Program-made: the position numbers and the translations under genes
Assembly (NCBI GenBank): GCA_017881055.1
Contig: JADGRF010000009.1
Coordinates: forward strand, 1-64,000
DNA from: Sandaracinaceae bacterium
GTDB taxonomy: Bacteria; Myxococcota_A; Polyangia; Polyangiales; JAFGIB01
Length of the DNA stretch: 64,000 nucleotides
Direction: 5' to 3'
Notes under the pieces: generated by a model
Database searches by the model: none
Told to the model about the DNA's origin: nothing
Seen by the model: the letters and a program-made list of their open reading frames with translations, nothing else
Shown here: piece by piece, positions 32,279 to 40,263 of the stretch
Layout: every line of letters starts with the position of its first letter
How positions within the stretch are numbered: position 1 is the first letter of the stretch

Positions 32279-33727
32279 ATGGCTAGACCCCAAGACACGC
32301 TTGCCGCGGACTCTCGCCGCGCGACGCTCGCAGTGGTGCAGATCCACGCCTACGGCTTCAACCACACTGCCATCGGCTCGATCCTCGATCCGCGTTTTCT
32401 CGAGCCCATGACGTGGCGCGGCTCGGGCTTCCTGATCCGCATCGCCAAGAAAGACGGCTACGTGCTCACGAACGCACACGTCGTGCGCAACGCGGCCAGC
32501 CTGCAGGTGATGTCGTTGATGACGAGCGAGGAAATGTTCCCCGCGGAGCTCGTCAGCATGGTCTCGACGCTCGAGCCAGACATCGCGCTGATCAAGCTGA
32601 CCGACGCCGCGCTCGATCACTTTCGCGGTCTGTGCGACGGCAAGATCCCGTTCCTGGAGTTCGGCGATTCGGAGAACGTGCAGCGCGGCACCGACGTGAA
32701 GGCGATCGGCTATCCGTTCGGCATGATGGAACCGAACATGTCGGGCGGCGCGATCTCGAACTTCATCGCGGGCGATCTCGACAACTCCGAGCGCCTGGTG
32801 ACCGACGCCGCGATCAACCCCGGCAACAGCGGGGGCCCTGCGATCGTTCCGGGCGGGCACGCCATCGGCATCAACACGTCGGTCGTGATCGACGCAGACA
32901 ACATCGGCTTCATCACGCCGATCGAATGGGCGCGCATCCTGGTGCCGCAGATGCTCGCCAACCCCGACGCGCGCTTGGCGGACATCGGCGGCATGTTCCA
33001 GCCCAACTCGGAAGCCAACGCACGCCACCTCGGGCTGTCCCACGTGGACGGCGTGATCACCATGCGCGCGCATCACGGCGGTATGCTGGAACGCGCAGGC
33101 CTACAGCATCTCGACGTGGTGGTCGGCGTCGATGGCTACGCCATCGATCGCTTCGGCACGCTGGTGCGCGACAAGCAGAAGCGTCGCCGCAACATCTACG
33201 ACGCGCTGCGTCACATCCCGGTCGGCAAGAAGGTCCGCATCGACTACATGCGCGGCGGCAAGCTCAAGCGCTCGCAGACCGAAGCCATTCCGGCGCCCAT
33301 CATCGACGTCGCATCACAGCCGATCGTGCACAAGCGCCGGTTCATCGAGTTCTACGGGCTGATCCTCCAGGACTTGAGCCTGGAGATTGCCAGCGCCTTG
33401 TCCGCGCTCTCCGGCGTCGACTATCTCTCCGGCGTCGAAGGGCGGCCGTCCACCGAGCCGAAGCTGGTCGTGACGTTCGTGATGCCGGGCTCGCCCGCGG
33501 ATGACTTGTTCTTCGCACCGGGCAACGTGATCACGCACGTGAACGGCGATCGCGTACGCGGCGCCGAGTCGTTCGTGAAGAAAGTAAAGACACGCACACG
33601 CGACTCGAACGTGGTCGTGCGCACGCAGCTCGGTGGAATCGGCGTATTCCACATGGACAAGGCCGCACGCGCCAAGCTGTACGTGCAGGCACCGCCGATG
33701 CAGACCGAGGACGCGGCCACGGGCTGA
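32279..33727 (+). CDS. Trypsin-like serine protease with PDZ-like domains, no signal peptide
   Basis: The product is 482 residues. The chymotrypsin-fold triad is complete: His67 in LTNAHVV, Asp101 in EPDIALIKL and Ser184 in NPGNSGGP. The C-terminal half contains two PDZ-like segments (GMLERAGLQHLDVVVGVDGY and MPGSPADDLFFAPGNVITHV). This is the HtrA/Deg layout, but no export signal or membrane helix is seen, so a cytoplasmic location is likely. A much longer open frame extends upstream, but it runs through the lipoprotein gene in another phase. ATG 32279 fits the protein start and lies 62 bases after the lipoprotein stop. Confidence 0.85.
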   Translation: MARPQDTLAADSRRATLAVVQIHAYGFNHTAIGSILDPRFLEPMTWRGSGFLIRIAKKDGYVLTNAHVVRNAASLQVMSLMTSEEMFPAELVSMVSTLEPDIALIKLTDAALDHFRGLCDGKIPFLEFGDSENVQRGTDVKAIGYPFGMMEPNMSGGAISNFIAGDLDNSERLVTDAAINPGNSGGPAIVPGGHAIGINTSVVIDADNIGFITPIEWARILVPQMLANPDARLADIGGMFQPNSEANARHLGLSHVDGVITMRAHHGGMLERAGLQHLDVVVGVDGYAIDRFGTLVRDKQKRRRNIYDALRHIPVGKKVRIDYMRGGKLKRSQTEAIPAPIIDVASQPIVHKRRFIEFYGLILQDLSLEIASALSALSGVDYLSGVEGRPSTEPKLVVTFVMPGSPADDLFFAPGNVITHVNGDRVRGAESFVKKVKTRTRDSNVVVRTQLGGIGVFHMDKAARAKLYVQAPPMQTEDAATG

Positions 33728-33763
33728 CAGCGGCCATCAACCTTCGTGAGCGCCGCTGTGAGC

Positions 33764-34864
33764 TCAGCGACGCTCGCGGGGGCGCTTGGCAACGAGCGCG
33801 CGTGCCCGCGAAACTGCGGCGTTCGTCGCGCGACGCGCCAGCGGACCCAGCCACTCGCGCAGCGGAGGATTGCGTGCCGCGGCAAGCAGCGCGTCGGGCA
33901 GGTCCGCGCCGCCAGTGCGCGTGAGGCCGGTGAAGCGAATCGCGGACAGCTTCGCCGTCGCGACGACGGTGTCGATCGAGTTGATCTGTCCGCTCGCGTC
34001 GATGCCGATGAACACGACGAAGCGCGGCGGCACACCCGGAGGGGGAGCGACGCGCTCGCCGATCAGCGCCGGGATGCCGTTCACCATGCGCACCGCGAAG
34101 CGCACGTTCGCGCCACCGCTGGTGGCGGTCTTCAGGTGGAACTTGATCACCTTGTCGCGGCCCTCGACGCGCTTGCGTGCCGCGAAGAACTCTCCGCCAC
34201 CGTCGTTGTGCGCGCGCACGTCCTCCGCCAGCAGCATTTCGAGCGCAGGCACGTTGTGCGCGAGCAGGTGCACGCAAAATGCTTCGAGCTTCTCGCGCGT
34301 GCGGCGTTGCTCGATGCTGGACGGCTTGCGCGCCCGCGCGTGGTAGTCGGCAATGGCGTTGTGCGCACGGTGCAGCGTGGTCTTCACGTTTGGCTCGCGG
34401 AGCGCGAGGGCATCGGCAGTCTCGCGCACCGAGTAATCCAACACGTCGCGCAGCAGCAGTACGGCGCGTTGCGTGGGAGTCAGAGCTTCGAGCGCGATCA
34501 GGAATGCAAAGCCCAGGCTCTCGAGCTCACCGAAGCGTGCTTCGACGCTGGGTGCGTGCGCGTCTGCCGGCAGCTCGATCGGACTGGGCAGCCACGTGCC
34601 GACGTAGTTGCGCCGCTTGCGTGCGCGCAACGCATCACGACTCAGATTGACGGCAACGCGCACCAACCAGGGACGCAGGTCGCTCACGAGATCGAGCGGC
34701 GGGTTCTCGAGCGCGCGCCGATACGTTTCTTGCACCAGGTCGTCCGCATCGCTCGCGGATCCCGTCATGCGATAGCACAGGCGCCACAGGTGATCGCGGT
34801 GCGGGGAGAGCTTGGCAGCAAACGTAGCTGCCACGCCGCGTGCGTCGGTAGATATCGCGACCAC
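33764..34864 (-). CDS. ECF41-type RNA polymerase sigma factor (SigJ-like)
   Basis: The product is 366 residues. Sigma region 2 (DHLWRLCYRMTGSASDADDLVQETYRRA) and region 4 (LTPTQRAVLLLRDVLDYSVRETADAL) are followed by a ~180-residue SnoaL-like C-terminal domain that acts in cis as regulator in the ECF41 group. Group hallmarks are visible: WLPSP in the linker (WLPEP type) and HNDGGGEFF (DGGG type). No anti-sigma factor gene is adjacent, as expected for ECF41. It is divergent from a carboxymuconolactone decarboxylase gene, its usual partner and target. Start GTG 34864. Confidence 0.92.
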   Translation of the reverse strand: MVAISTDARGVAATFAAKLSPHRDHLWRLCYRMTGSASDADDLVQETYRRALENPPLDLVSDLRPWLVRVAVNLSRDALRARKRRNYVGTWLPSPIELPADAHAPSVEARFGELESLGFAFLIALEALTPTQRAVLLLRDVLDYSVRETADALALREPNVKTTLHRAHNAIADYHARARKPSSIEQRRTREKLEAFCVHLLAHNVPALEMLLAEDVRAHNDGGGEFFAARKRVEGRDKVIKFHLKTATSGGANVRFAVRMVNGIPALIGERVAPPPGVPPRFVVFIGIDASGQINSIDTVVATAKLSAIRFTGLTRTGGADLPDALLAAARNPPLREWLGPLARRATNAAVSRARALVAKRPRERR

Positions 34865-34871
34865 ATCCCAC

Positions 34872-34898
34872 TGTAACCTTTCGAGGGCCCGGTTCGTG
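34872..34898 (+). promoter_or_regulatory. Putative ECF41-dependent promoter
   Basis: TGTAACC (34872-34878), a 16-base spacer, and CGTG (34895-34898) fit the published ECF41 promoter type (TGTCACA, 16-17 bases, CGTC) with two differences in the first element and one in the second. It lies 24 bases before the decarboxylase start codon, in the gap shared with the sigma gene. Confidence 0.6.
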
Positions 34899-34922
34899 AA
34901 AGGAGAGAAAGGAATCTAGATC

Positions 34923-35507
34923 ATGAATAGCCTCCCCCCAGGCCACGGCGCCCCACGCCTTGCCCCGATCGAGCGTCCGCGCTCGCTCTTGTTGTGGTTG
35001 TTCGGCGTCGTGCTGCGCGCACAGCTCGGCAAGAACATGATGCCGGCCCAGGTGATCTATTCGCGCATGCCGAAGCTGCTCGTGCCTCAGCTGCTGATGC
35101 TGCTGCTCGCGCAGCGCTTCCTGTCACTGCCACCGCTCTTGGTGCACCTGCTGCAAGCGCGGGTTTCGCTGCACAACGGCTGCACGTTCTGCATGGACCT
35201 GCATCGAGCGCTCGCGCTGCGCGAAGGGTATGGCGAAGAGAAGCTGAGCGCAGCTGTCGATACTACGTTGCCGGCACCGTGGGACGAGCGCGAACGGGCC
35301 GCGCTGGCGTTCGCGGATCAAACGACCAAGAGCGGGCGCATCGACGACAGCACGTTCGCAGAGCTGGAAGCTGCGTTCAACGAGCGTCAGATCGTCGAGA
35401 TCACGTGGCTGTGCGCGTTCACGACCTACCTGAACCGACTCGCGACACCGCTCGGCATCGGCAGCGACGGCTTCTGCGAGCTGGCGCGGGCGCGCCGGAA
35501 GCGTTGA
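34923..35507 (+). CDS. Carboxymuconolactone decarboxylase/AhpD-like protein
   Basis: The product is 194 residues, helical. It has the AhpD-type core CTFCMDLHRALALREG (redox CxxC followed by His) and the helper motif FADQTTKSGRIDD. Proteins of this family reduce peroxides or decarboxylate lactones; ECF41-linked members are assumed to be redox or detoxification enzymes. GGA at 34911-34913 precedes the ATG. A matching ECF41 promoter lies upstream, so expression is probably driven by the divergent sigma factor. Confidence 0.9.
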   Translation: MNSLPPGHGAPRLAPIERPRSLLLWLFGVVLRAQLGKNMMPAQVIYSRMPKLLVPQLLMLLLAQRFLSLPPLLVHLLQARVSLHNGCTFCMDLHRALALREGYGEEKLSAAVDTTLPAPWDERERAALAFADQTTKSGRIDDSTFAELEAAFNERQIVEITWLCAFTTYLNRLATPLGIGSDGFCELARARRKR

Positions 35508-35586
35508 GAGTGGCGACGGCTTGCACCCGCTGCGCGGTCGGGTGAAAGTCACAACGCGCATGCCGATTCGCAACGAACGCCCACCC

Positions 35587-36723
35587 ATGCAGTACCGCCG
35601 CTTCGGCAAGACCGAGCGCGAGCTGAGCGTGATCACGTTGGGCGGGATGCGCTTTGCGCACGGCTGGGATCGACCACGCGAGGAGCTGCCGCAAGCGACC
35701 ATCGACAACTGCCGGCAGTGTGTACAGCAGGCGCTCGACGTCGGCATCAATCACTTCGAGACCGCGTTCGGTTACGTGAAGAGCGAGAACGTGTACGGCC
35801 GCGTGCTGACCGAAGAGCTACGCGTCCCACGCGACCGTTATCACCTGATGACGAAAGGCGCGCCGAAGACCGCGGACGAGACCAAGAAGCTCGTCGAGAT
35901 TGAGCTCAAGGCCCTGCGCACCGATCACATCGATCTGTACGCGTACCACGGGATCAACAATGAAGAGGTCTACGGCACCGCGCTGGCCAAGGGCGGACCG
36001 GTCGAGACGCTGCTTCGGCTGAAGGAGCAAGGCGTGCTCGGCGACGTCGGCTTCAGCACGCATGCGCCACTCGCGATCATCGAGCGCGCGATCCAGACCA
36101 AGCTGTTCTCGTTTCTCAATCTCCACTACTACTACTTCTTTCAGCGCAACGCCCCGGCGGTCGCGCTCGCGGCCGAGCACGACATGGGCGTGTTCATCAT
36201 CTCGCCGAACGACAAGGGTGGGCGACTGTTCGATCCCCCAGAGCTCCTGCGCCAGCTGACAGCACCGCTTTTGCCGCATCAGTGGAACGCCCGCTTCTGC
36301 TTGAGCTCGCCGAACGTGCACACCCTGACTTTCGGCATGAACGAGCCGGCTCACTTCGAGCAGATGCTCGGGATCTTCCCGGTAAGCGCGCCGCTCGACG
36401 CCCACGACAGCGCCGTGAAAGCCCAGCTCGACGCACGACTCGCGCTCGACGCGTACTCCGGCTACGAGGGCTACGAGCTGGCAGGCGATCCTTCGGGCAT
36501 CGTGATCGCGGAAGTGCTGCGCCTGCGCCGACTCTGGAAGTGCTACGACATGCTGGGCTACGGGCGCTATCGCTACAACTTCCTGAAGAGCCCGGACCAT
36601 TGGTATCCGGGCGCGTTCGCTACGGAAGACAACCTGGCGAAGGTCGACCGCTCGCGCTTGCCGAAGGACGTCGACGTGGTCGCGTTATTACGCGAAACGC
36701 ATCGCGCCCTGTATCGAGAGTAG
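35587..36723 (+). CDS. Aldo/keto reductase
   Basis: The product is about 378 residues. N-terminal MQYRRFGKTERELSVITLGG is the classic AKR start. GINHFETAFGYVKSENVYG holds the family's active-site Asp/Tyr region, with Asp replaced by Glu (HFETAFGY for HxDTAxxY). KGAP, DHIDLYAYHGIN and GFSTHAP follow, as in the predicted-oxidoreductase branch (YqkF-like). C-terminal residues 260-378 carry extra helices and no ferredoxin motif. NADPH-dependent carbonyl reduction is expected; substrate unknown. Start ATG 35587; ATG 35560 is possible. It is four bases from the acyl-CoA dehydrogenase gene, a likely operon. Confidence 0.85.
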   Translation: MQYRRFGKTERELSVITLGGMRFAHGWDRPREELPQATIDNCRQCVQQALDVGINHFETAFGYVKSENVYGRVLTEELRVPRDRYHLMTKGAPKTADETKKLVEIELKALRTDHIDLYAYHGINNEEVYGTALAKGGPVETLLRLKEQGVLGDVGFSTHAPLAIIERAIQTKLFSFLNLHYYYFFQRNAPAVALAAEHDMGVFIISPNDKGGRLFDPPELLRQLTAPLLPHQWNARFCLSSPNVHTLTFGMNEPAHFEQMLGIFPVSAPLDAHDSAVKAQLDARLALDAYSGYEGYELAGDPSGIVIAEVLRLRRLWKCYDMLGYGRYRYNFLKSPDHWYPGAFATEDNLAKVDRSRLPKDVDVVALLRETHRALYRE

Positions 36724-36727
36724 AACC

Positions 36728-37900
36728 ATGAAGCGCGAGATCTTCACGCCCGAGCACGCGCTGTTCCGCGATCAATTTCGGCGTTTCGCCAAGCGCGAGC
36801 TGGAGCCGAAGATCGCCGAGTGGAACGCGCGTGGTCAGAGCGATCGCGAGAGCTGGCGCCGCATGGGCGAAGCCGGGTACCTCGGACCGAGCATGCCTGC
36901 CGAGCTCGGAGGCGGCGGCGGGGACTTTCTGTACGACGCGATCGTGATCGAAGAGCTGTCGTATCTACGCGCGCACGGGCTGCAGAGCTCGCTGCACACC
37001 GCCATCTGCTTACCGTACTTGCTGCACTACGGGACGCCCGAGCAGAAGCAGCGCTACCTGCGCCCGGCGATCACGGGCGAGTGCTTGGTGGCGATCGCGA
37101 TGACCGAGCCCGGCACCGGCTCCGACCTCGCCAACGTGCAGACCCGTGCCCGCCGCGACGGCGACCACTACGTGATCGACGGCGAAAAGACGTTCATCTC
37201 GAATGGACAGAACTGCGACCTCGTGATCGTCGTGGCCAAGACCGACCCGAGCGCCGTGCCGGCGCACCGTGGCATCAGCTTGATCTTGGTGCCAGCTGAC
37301 GCCCCCGGCTTCGCACGCGGAAAGAAGTTGGACAAGCTCGGGCTGCGCGGGCAGGACACCAGCGAGCTGTTCTTCTCCGAGTGCCGCGTGCCGTGTGATC
37401 ACGTGCTCGGCGAAGAGGGACGTGGCTGGAAGCAGCTCATGGCGCAGCTGGTGCAGGAGCGGCTGACCATCGCCATCGGCTCGATCGCCAGCTGCCGCCG
37501 CTCGCTCGACGACACGATCGCGTACGTGAAGGAGCGCAAGGCCTTCGGGCAGGCGATCGCCGCGTTTCAGAACACGCAGTTCAAGTTGGCGGAGCTGGCC
37601 ACGCAGGTCGAGGTTGGGCAGGCGTTCGTCGATCAGCTGCTGGTGCGGCATGCCCGCTCCGCCTGCGGGTCGACGGGCGCGAGCGAAGATCTCGTCATGG
37701 AAGCCAGCATGGCGAAGCTGTGGACGACGGACCTGCAGAAGCGACTCACCAGTGAGTGCCTGCAGCTCTTCGGCGGCTACGGCTTCATGCTCGACTACCC
37801 GATCGCGATGGACTACGCGGACGCCGCCGTGCAGACGATCTACGCCGGCACGAACGAGATCATGAAGGTGATCATCGCGCGCAAGCTGGGCCTAGAGTAG
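36728..37900 (+). CDS. Acyl-CoA dehydrogenase
   Basis: The product is 390 residues of the normal three-domain ACAD form. It shows AMTEPGTGSDLANVQTRA (flavin/substrate loop), ISNGQNCDLVIVVAK, ERKAFGQAIAAFQNTQFKLA and a C-terminal IYAGTNEIMKVIIARKLGLE. The YxGTNE region lacks the YEGT glutamate of medium-chain enzymes. That fits the long-chain/isovaleryl branch, where the base lies on another helix. It oxidises an acyl-CoA to the enoyl-CoA with FAD. It follows the aldo/keto reductase by four bases; its stop abuts the convergent PrsW-like gene with no gap. Confidence 0.95.
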   Translation: MKREIFTPEHALFRDQFRRFAKRELEPKIAEWNARGQSDRESWRRMGEAGYLGPSMPAELGGGGGDFLYDAIVIEELSYLRAHGLQSSLHTAICLPYLLHYGTPEQKQRYLRPAITGECLVAIAMTEPGTGSDLANVQTRARRDGDHYVIDGEKTFISNGQNCDLVIVVAKTDPSAVPAHRGISLILVPADAPGFARGKKLDKLGLRGQDTSELFFSECRVPCDHVLGEEGRGWKQLMAQLVQERLTIAIGSIASCRRSLDDTIAYVKERKAFGQAIAAFQNTQFKLAELATQVEVGQAFVDQLLVRHARSACGSTGASEDLVMEASMAKLWTTDLQKRLTSECLQLFGGYGFMLDYPIAMDYADAAVQTIYAGTNEIMKVIIARKLGLE

Positions 37901-38620
37901 TCAGCGCCCGTCGCGTTCGTCGTCGCTGCGCAGGCGACCCGCGAGCCAACGCAGCACGACGACACCGATCAGCGGTACGCTGATCGCGACCACGGCGGAC
38001 AGCACGATCAGCGCGGAGTTTTCGGCGGGCAACCGTTCGACGCCGAACAAGCACGCGTTGTACAGGCCGTGGATCAGAATCGCGATGCCGAGACCACCAG
38101 GCAGCCCGACGGCGCCGCTGTCGAAGCGCCTGCGTGCCCATAGATAGCCGACCACGCCACCCGCAAGCAGGTGCATCGGGCTCGCCATGTAGGCACGCAG
38201 CACGAAGCGCACGGTCAAGATCTGGAGGTTCGGCGCGCTCTCCAACATGCCGACGTTCTCCACCAGAGCGAAGCCGGCTGCGGCATGCAGCGCGTACAGA
38301 AAGGCGCCGTAGCGCGAGCGCGGACCGAGCGTCATGCGCGTGAAGAGGTAGAGGCAGAACACCTTGCCCGACTCTTCCAGCGTCGCGCTGCCGAGAAACG
38401 CTTCGAGCAGCGAGCGCTGCGGCTCCGCGGCGCGCTCCAGCACGTCCCCAAGTAGGTGCGCGAGCCAGAGCATCGGCACACAGGAAAGCGCAGCCGCCAC
38501 GAGGATGCGATAGCGCCAATTGGCGTGCGGTTCTTTGATGCGACGCTCGAAGCGCTCTGCGTACCAGAGCATCAAGAACGGCGGAATCACACCGAGCAGC
38601 GAAGCGAAGCGGTCCAACAT
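37901..38620 (-). CDS. PrsW-like intramembrane metalloprotease
   Basis: The product is 239 residues with about seven transmembrane helices. The PrsW motifs are present: TLEESGKVF (E82, E83, K86; EExxK), AGFALVENVG (FxxxEN), ASPMHLLAGG and LIHGLYNA (His of the third and fourth motifs). PrsW cleaves the anti-sigma factor RsiW in Bacillus; relatives act on other membrane proteins. The ATG at 38620 starts just before the first helix. No anti-sigma factor is encoded nearby. Confidence 0.85.
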   Translation of the reverse strand: MLDRFASLLGVIPPFLMLWYAERFERRIKEPHANWRYRILVAAALSCVPMLWLAHLLGDVLERAAEPQRSLLEAFLGSATLEESGKVFCLYLFTRMTLGPRSRYGAFLYALHAAAGFALVENVGMLESAPNLQILTVRFVLRAYMASPMHLLAGGVVGYLWARRRFDSGAVGLPGGLGIAILIHGLYNACLFGVERLPAENSALIVLSAVVAISVPLIGVVVLRWLAGRLRSDDERDGR

Positions 38621-38882
38621 GGCGGCGAAAGCCTGAGCATAGCGCGTCGTCGGGCGCGCTGGCTCGACCCGCAGCGGCCGACGCAAAAGTCGATTGCGTG
38701 CTCGAGAAGCTCGCCGGCCTGCACATGCCGCGGCTCAGGCACGAGGCCAAGGTGAGCTTCAACCTGCACTGAGGGCCGGGGCGCGGGCAGATCCGACCGG
38801 CAACCACACGCGGGCGGCCCCTCGGGCGCCGTGTTTGACCCTTTCTCTCGGGGGCGTTCTTCCGGTACGCTGCCCGCCCCGA

Positions 38883-38959
38883 GTCCCCATAGCTCAGCTG
38901 GATAGAGCGTTCGCCTCCGGAGCGAAAGGTCGGAGGTTCGAATCCTCCTGGGGACGCCA
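38883..38959 (+). tRNA. tRNA-Arg (anticodon CCG)
   Basis: A full cloverleaf of 77 bases: acceptor GTCCCCA with TGGGGAC, D-arm AGCTCAGCTGGATAGAGC, anticodon stem TTCGC/GCGAA around loop CTCCGGA (anticodon CCG), T-arm GGAGGTTCGAATCCTCC, and an encoded CCA end. It reads CGG arginine codons, common in such a GC-rich genome. Confidence 0.97.
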
Positions 38960-38989
38960 GCCCGCGGACGCCAAATTTGGGGACGCCAG
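38949..38989 (+). repeat. Duplicated tRNA 3'-end sequence
   Basis: TGGGGACGCCAG from the tRNA-Arg 3' end (38949-38960) recurs exactly at 38978-38989, with a shorter GGACGCCA copy between them (38966-38973). Such duplications can be traces of integration at a tRNA gene or of local slippage; no element lies between the copies. Confidence 0.7.
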
Positions 38990-39844
38990 ATGTGCAGACT
39001 GTTCGGCTTTCGCAGTGTGATCGCCAGCCAGATGCATCGGTCGCTGCTGGCCGCCGAGAACGCATTGGGCACGCAGAGCAATCTCCACCCCGATGGCTGG
39101 GGCGTGGCGTACTACCGAGAGGGCGCGCCGCACGTCACACGCAGCCCGACGACGGCGCTCGGCGATCAGCTCTTCCATCGCTTGAGCGGCGTGGTGTCGA
39201 GCGAGACGGTGATCGCGCACGTACGCAAAGCCACGCAGGGGGAGCTGAGCGTGCTCAACTGCCATCCGTTCCAATACGGGCGCTGGGTCTTCGCGCACAA
39301 CGGAGACATTCCCAACTTCGGCGAGCACCGCGCGCGCTTGCTCGACCACGTCCAGCCCGCACAGCGTCGCTTCGTTCTCGGCGACACCGACAGCGAGGTG
39401 GTGTTTCACCTCGTGCTCAGCCGCCTAGGCCAGGACGCGCCGATCAGCGCGCCACGCAGCGTCGTCGAGATCACGCGTGCGCTGCGCGACACCGTGGCGC
39501 TGATCCACGACGTGTGCGGCTACACGACCAGCGCATCGCGCGCCTTGCTGACCGTTCTCTTGACCGACGGCGACTGCATGGTTGCCGCGCACGGCGGCAA
39601 AGAATTGTTCCTGTCGACGCACAAGACACTGTGCTCCGATCGCGCGGTCTGCCCAAGCCTCGCGCGCGAGTGCGAAGCGCCCACACGCACCGGCCGCGTC
39701 AACCACTGCATCATCTCGAGTGAGCCCCTGCAGGGCGAGAACGTCTGGGAGCCTCTCCAACCGGGCGACGTCGTCGGCGTCGATCGCGGCATGCAGCTGG
39801 TGCGCACGCGCCTCGACGCGCGCAGCTTGGCAATCGTGAGCTGA
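38990..39844 (+). CDS. Class II glutamine amidotransferase
   Basis: The product is 284 residues beginning MCRLFGF, where Cys2 becomes the N-terminal nucleophile of Ntn glutaminases after Met removal. Supporting motifs are HPDGWGVAYY, HVRKATQG, NCHPFQYGRWVFAHNGDI and GDTDSEVVF, matching the YafJ/EgtC-like group. It would release ammonia from glutamine or hydrolyse gamma-glutamyl bonds; no ergothioneine or other partner enzyme is adjacent. The ATG follows the tRNA-Arg by 30 bases, so it may share its transcript. Confidence 0.92.
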   Translation: MCRLFGFRSVIASQMHRSLLAAENALGTQSNLHPDGWGVAYYREGAPHVTRSPTTALGDQLFHRLSGVVSSETVIAHVRKATQGELSVLNCHPFQYGRWVFAHNGDIPNFGEHRARLLDHVQPAQRRFVLGDTDSEVVFHLVLSRLGQDAPISAPRSVVEITRALRDTVALIHDVCGYTTSASRALLTVLLTDGDCMVAAHGGKELFLSTHKTLCSDRAVCPSLARECEAPTRTGRVNHCIISSEPLQGENVWEPLQPGDVVGVDRGMQLVRTRLDARSLAIVS

Positions 39845-39866
39845 CGCGGGGCGTGCTGCGTCAGCT
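39839..39866. terminator. Bidirectional hairpin between convergent genes
   Basis: AGCTGACGC (39839-39847) pairs with GCGTCAGCT (39858-39866). The stem contains both stop codons, that of the amidotransferase and that of the ferredoxin. No T-run follows on either side. Confidence 0.5.
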
Positions 39867-40262
39867 CTTGCCGGTACGCAGCGCAGTCGCTTGCGCACGC
39901 TTGTCCGGGTGTTCGTCGCAGAACGCGCTGAAGCTCTCGTCGCTGATCTCGATCTCGACATCGCCATGGATCTTGGCCTGACAGCCCAGCCGTGACGTCA
40001 TGCGCACGTCGATCGCTTTATCGAGTATGTCGAACTCCTCGTCTTCGATCTCCGAGGTGGAGTCAAAACCCTTCACGACGTACACGTGACAGGTCGAGCA
40101 GGCGCACACACCACCGCAGCGGTCGCCTTCGGGCGCTCCGGCGAGCCGCGAAGCCTGCAGGATCGTAATGCCCGCGGGCACCTCTACCTCGAGCTGCTCC
40201 TTCACGAAGCGCACGCGAAATCTCGGACCGGGCTTTGGCAGTAACTCATCAGTCTTCGACAC
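39861..40262 (-). CDS. fdx: ISC-type [2Fe-2S] ferredoxin
   Basis: The product is about 133 residues. The cluster ligands are in GDRCGGVCACSTCHVYV and SRLGCQAK, the spacing of adrenodoxin/ISC ferredoxins. Fdx supplies electrons for cluster assembly on IscU. It is the last gene of the isc operon. I chose GTG 40262, one base after the hscA stop; a TTG at 40286 would overlap hscA by 23 bases. Confidence 0.93.
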   Translation of the reverse strand: MSKTDELLPKPGPRFRVRFVKEQLEVEVPAGITILQASRLAGAPEGDRCGGVCACSTCHVYVVKGFDSTSEIEDEEFDILDKAIDVRMTSRLGCQAKIHGDVEIEISDESFSAFCDEHPDKRAQATALRTGKS

Positions 40263-40263
40263 G

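Noticed and set aside
31619-33727. Single 702-residue protein including the trypsin-like domain
   Set aside because: The upstream ~220 codons read the lipoprotein gene in the wrong phase. The protease begins cleanly at ATG 32279.
32279-33727. Periplasmic DegP/HtrA
   Set aside because: The triad and PDZ-like segments fit, but there is no signal peptide or N-terminal helix, so a periplasmic name was not used.
38883-38989. Integrated genomic island at tRNA-Arg
   Set aside because: The repeated ends are only 29 bases apart and there is no integrase or foreign-looking DNA between or near them.
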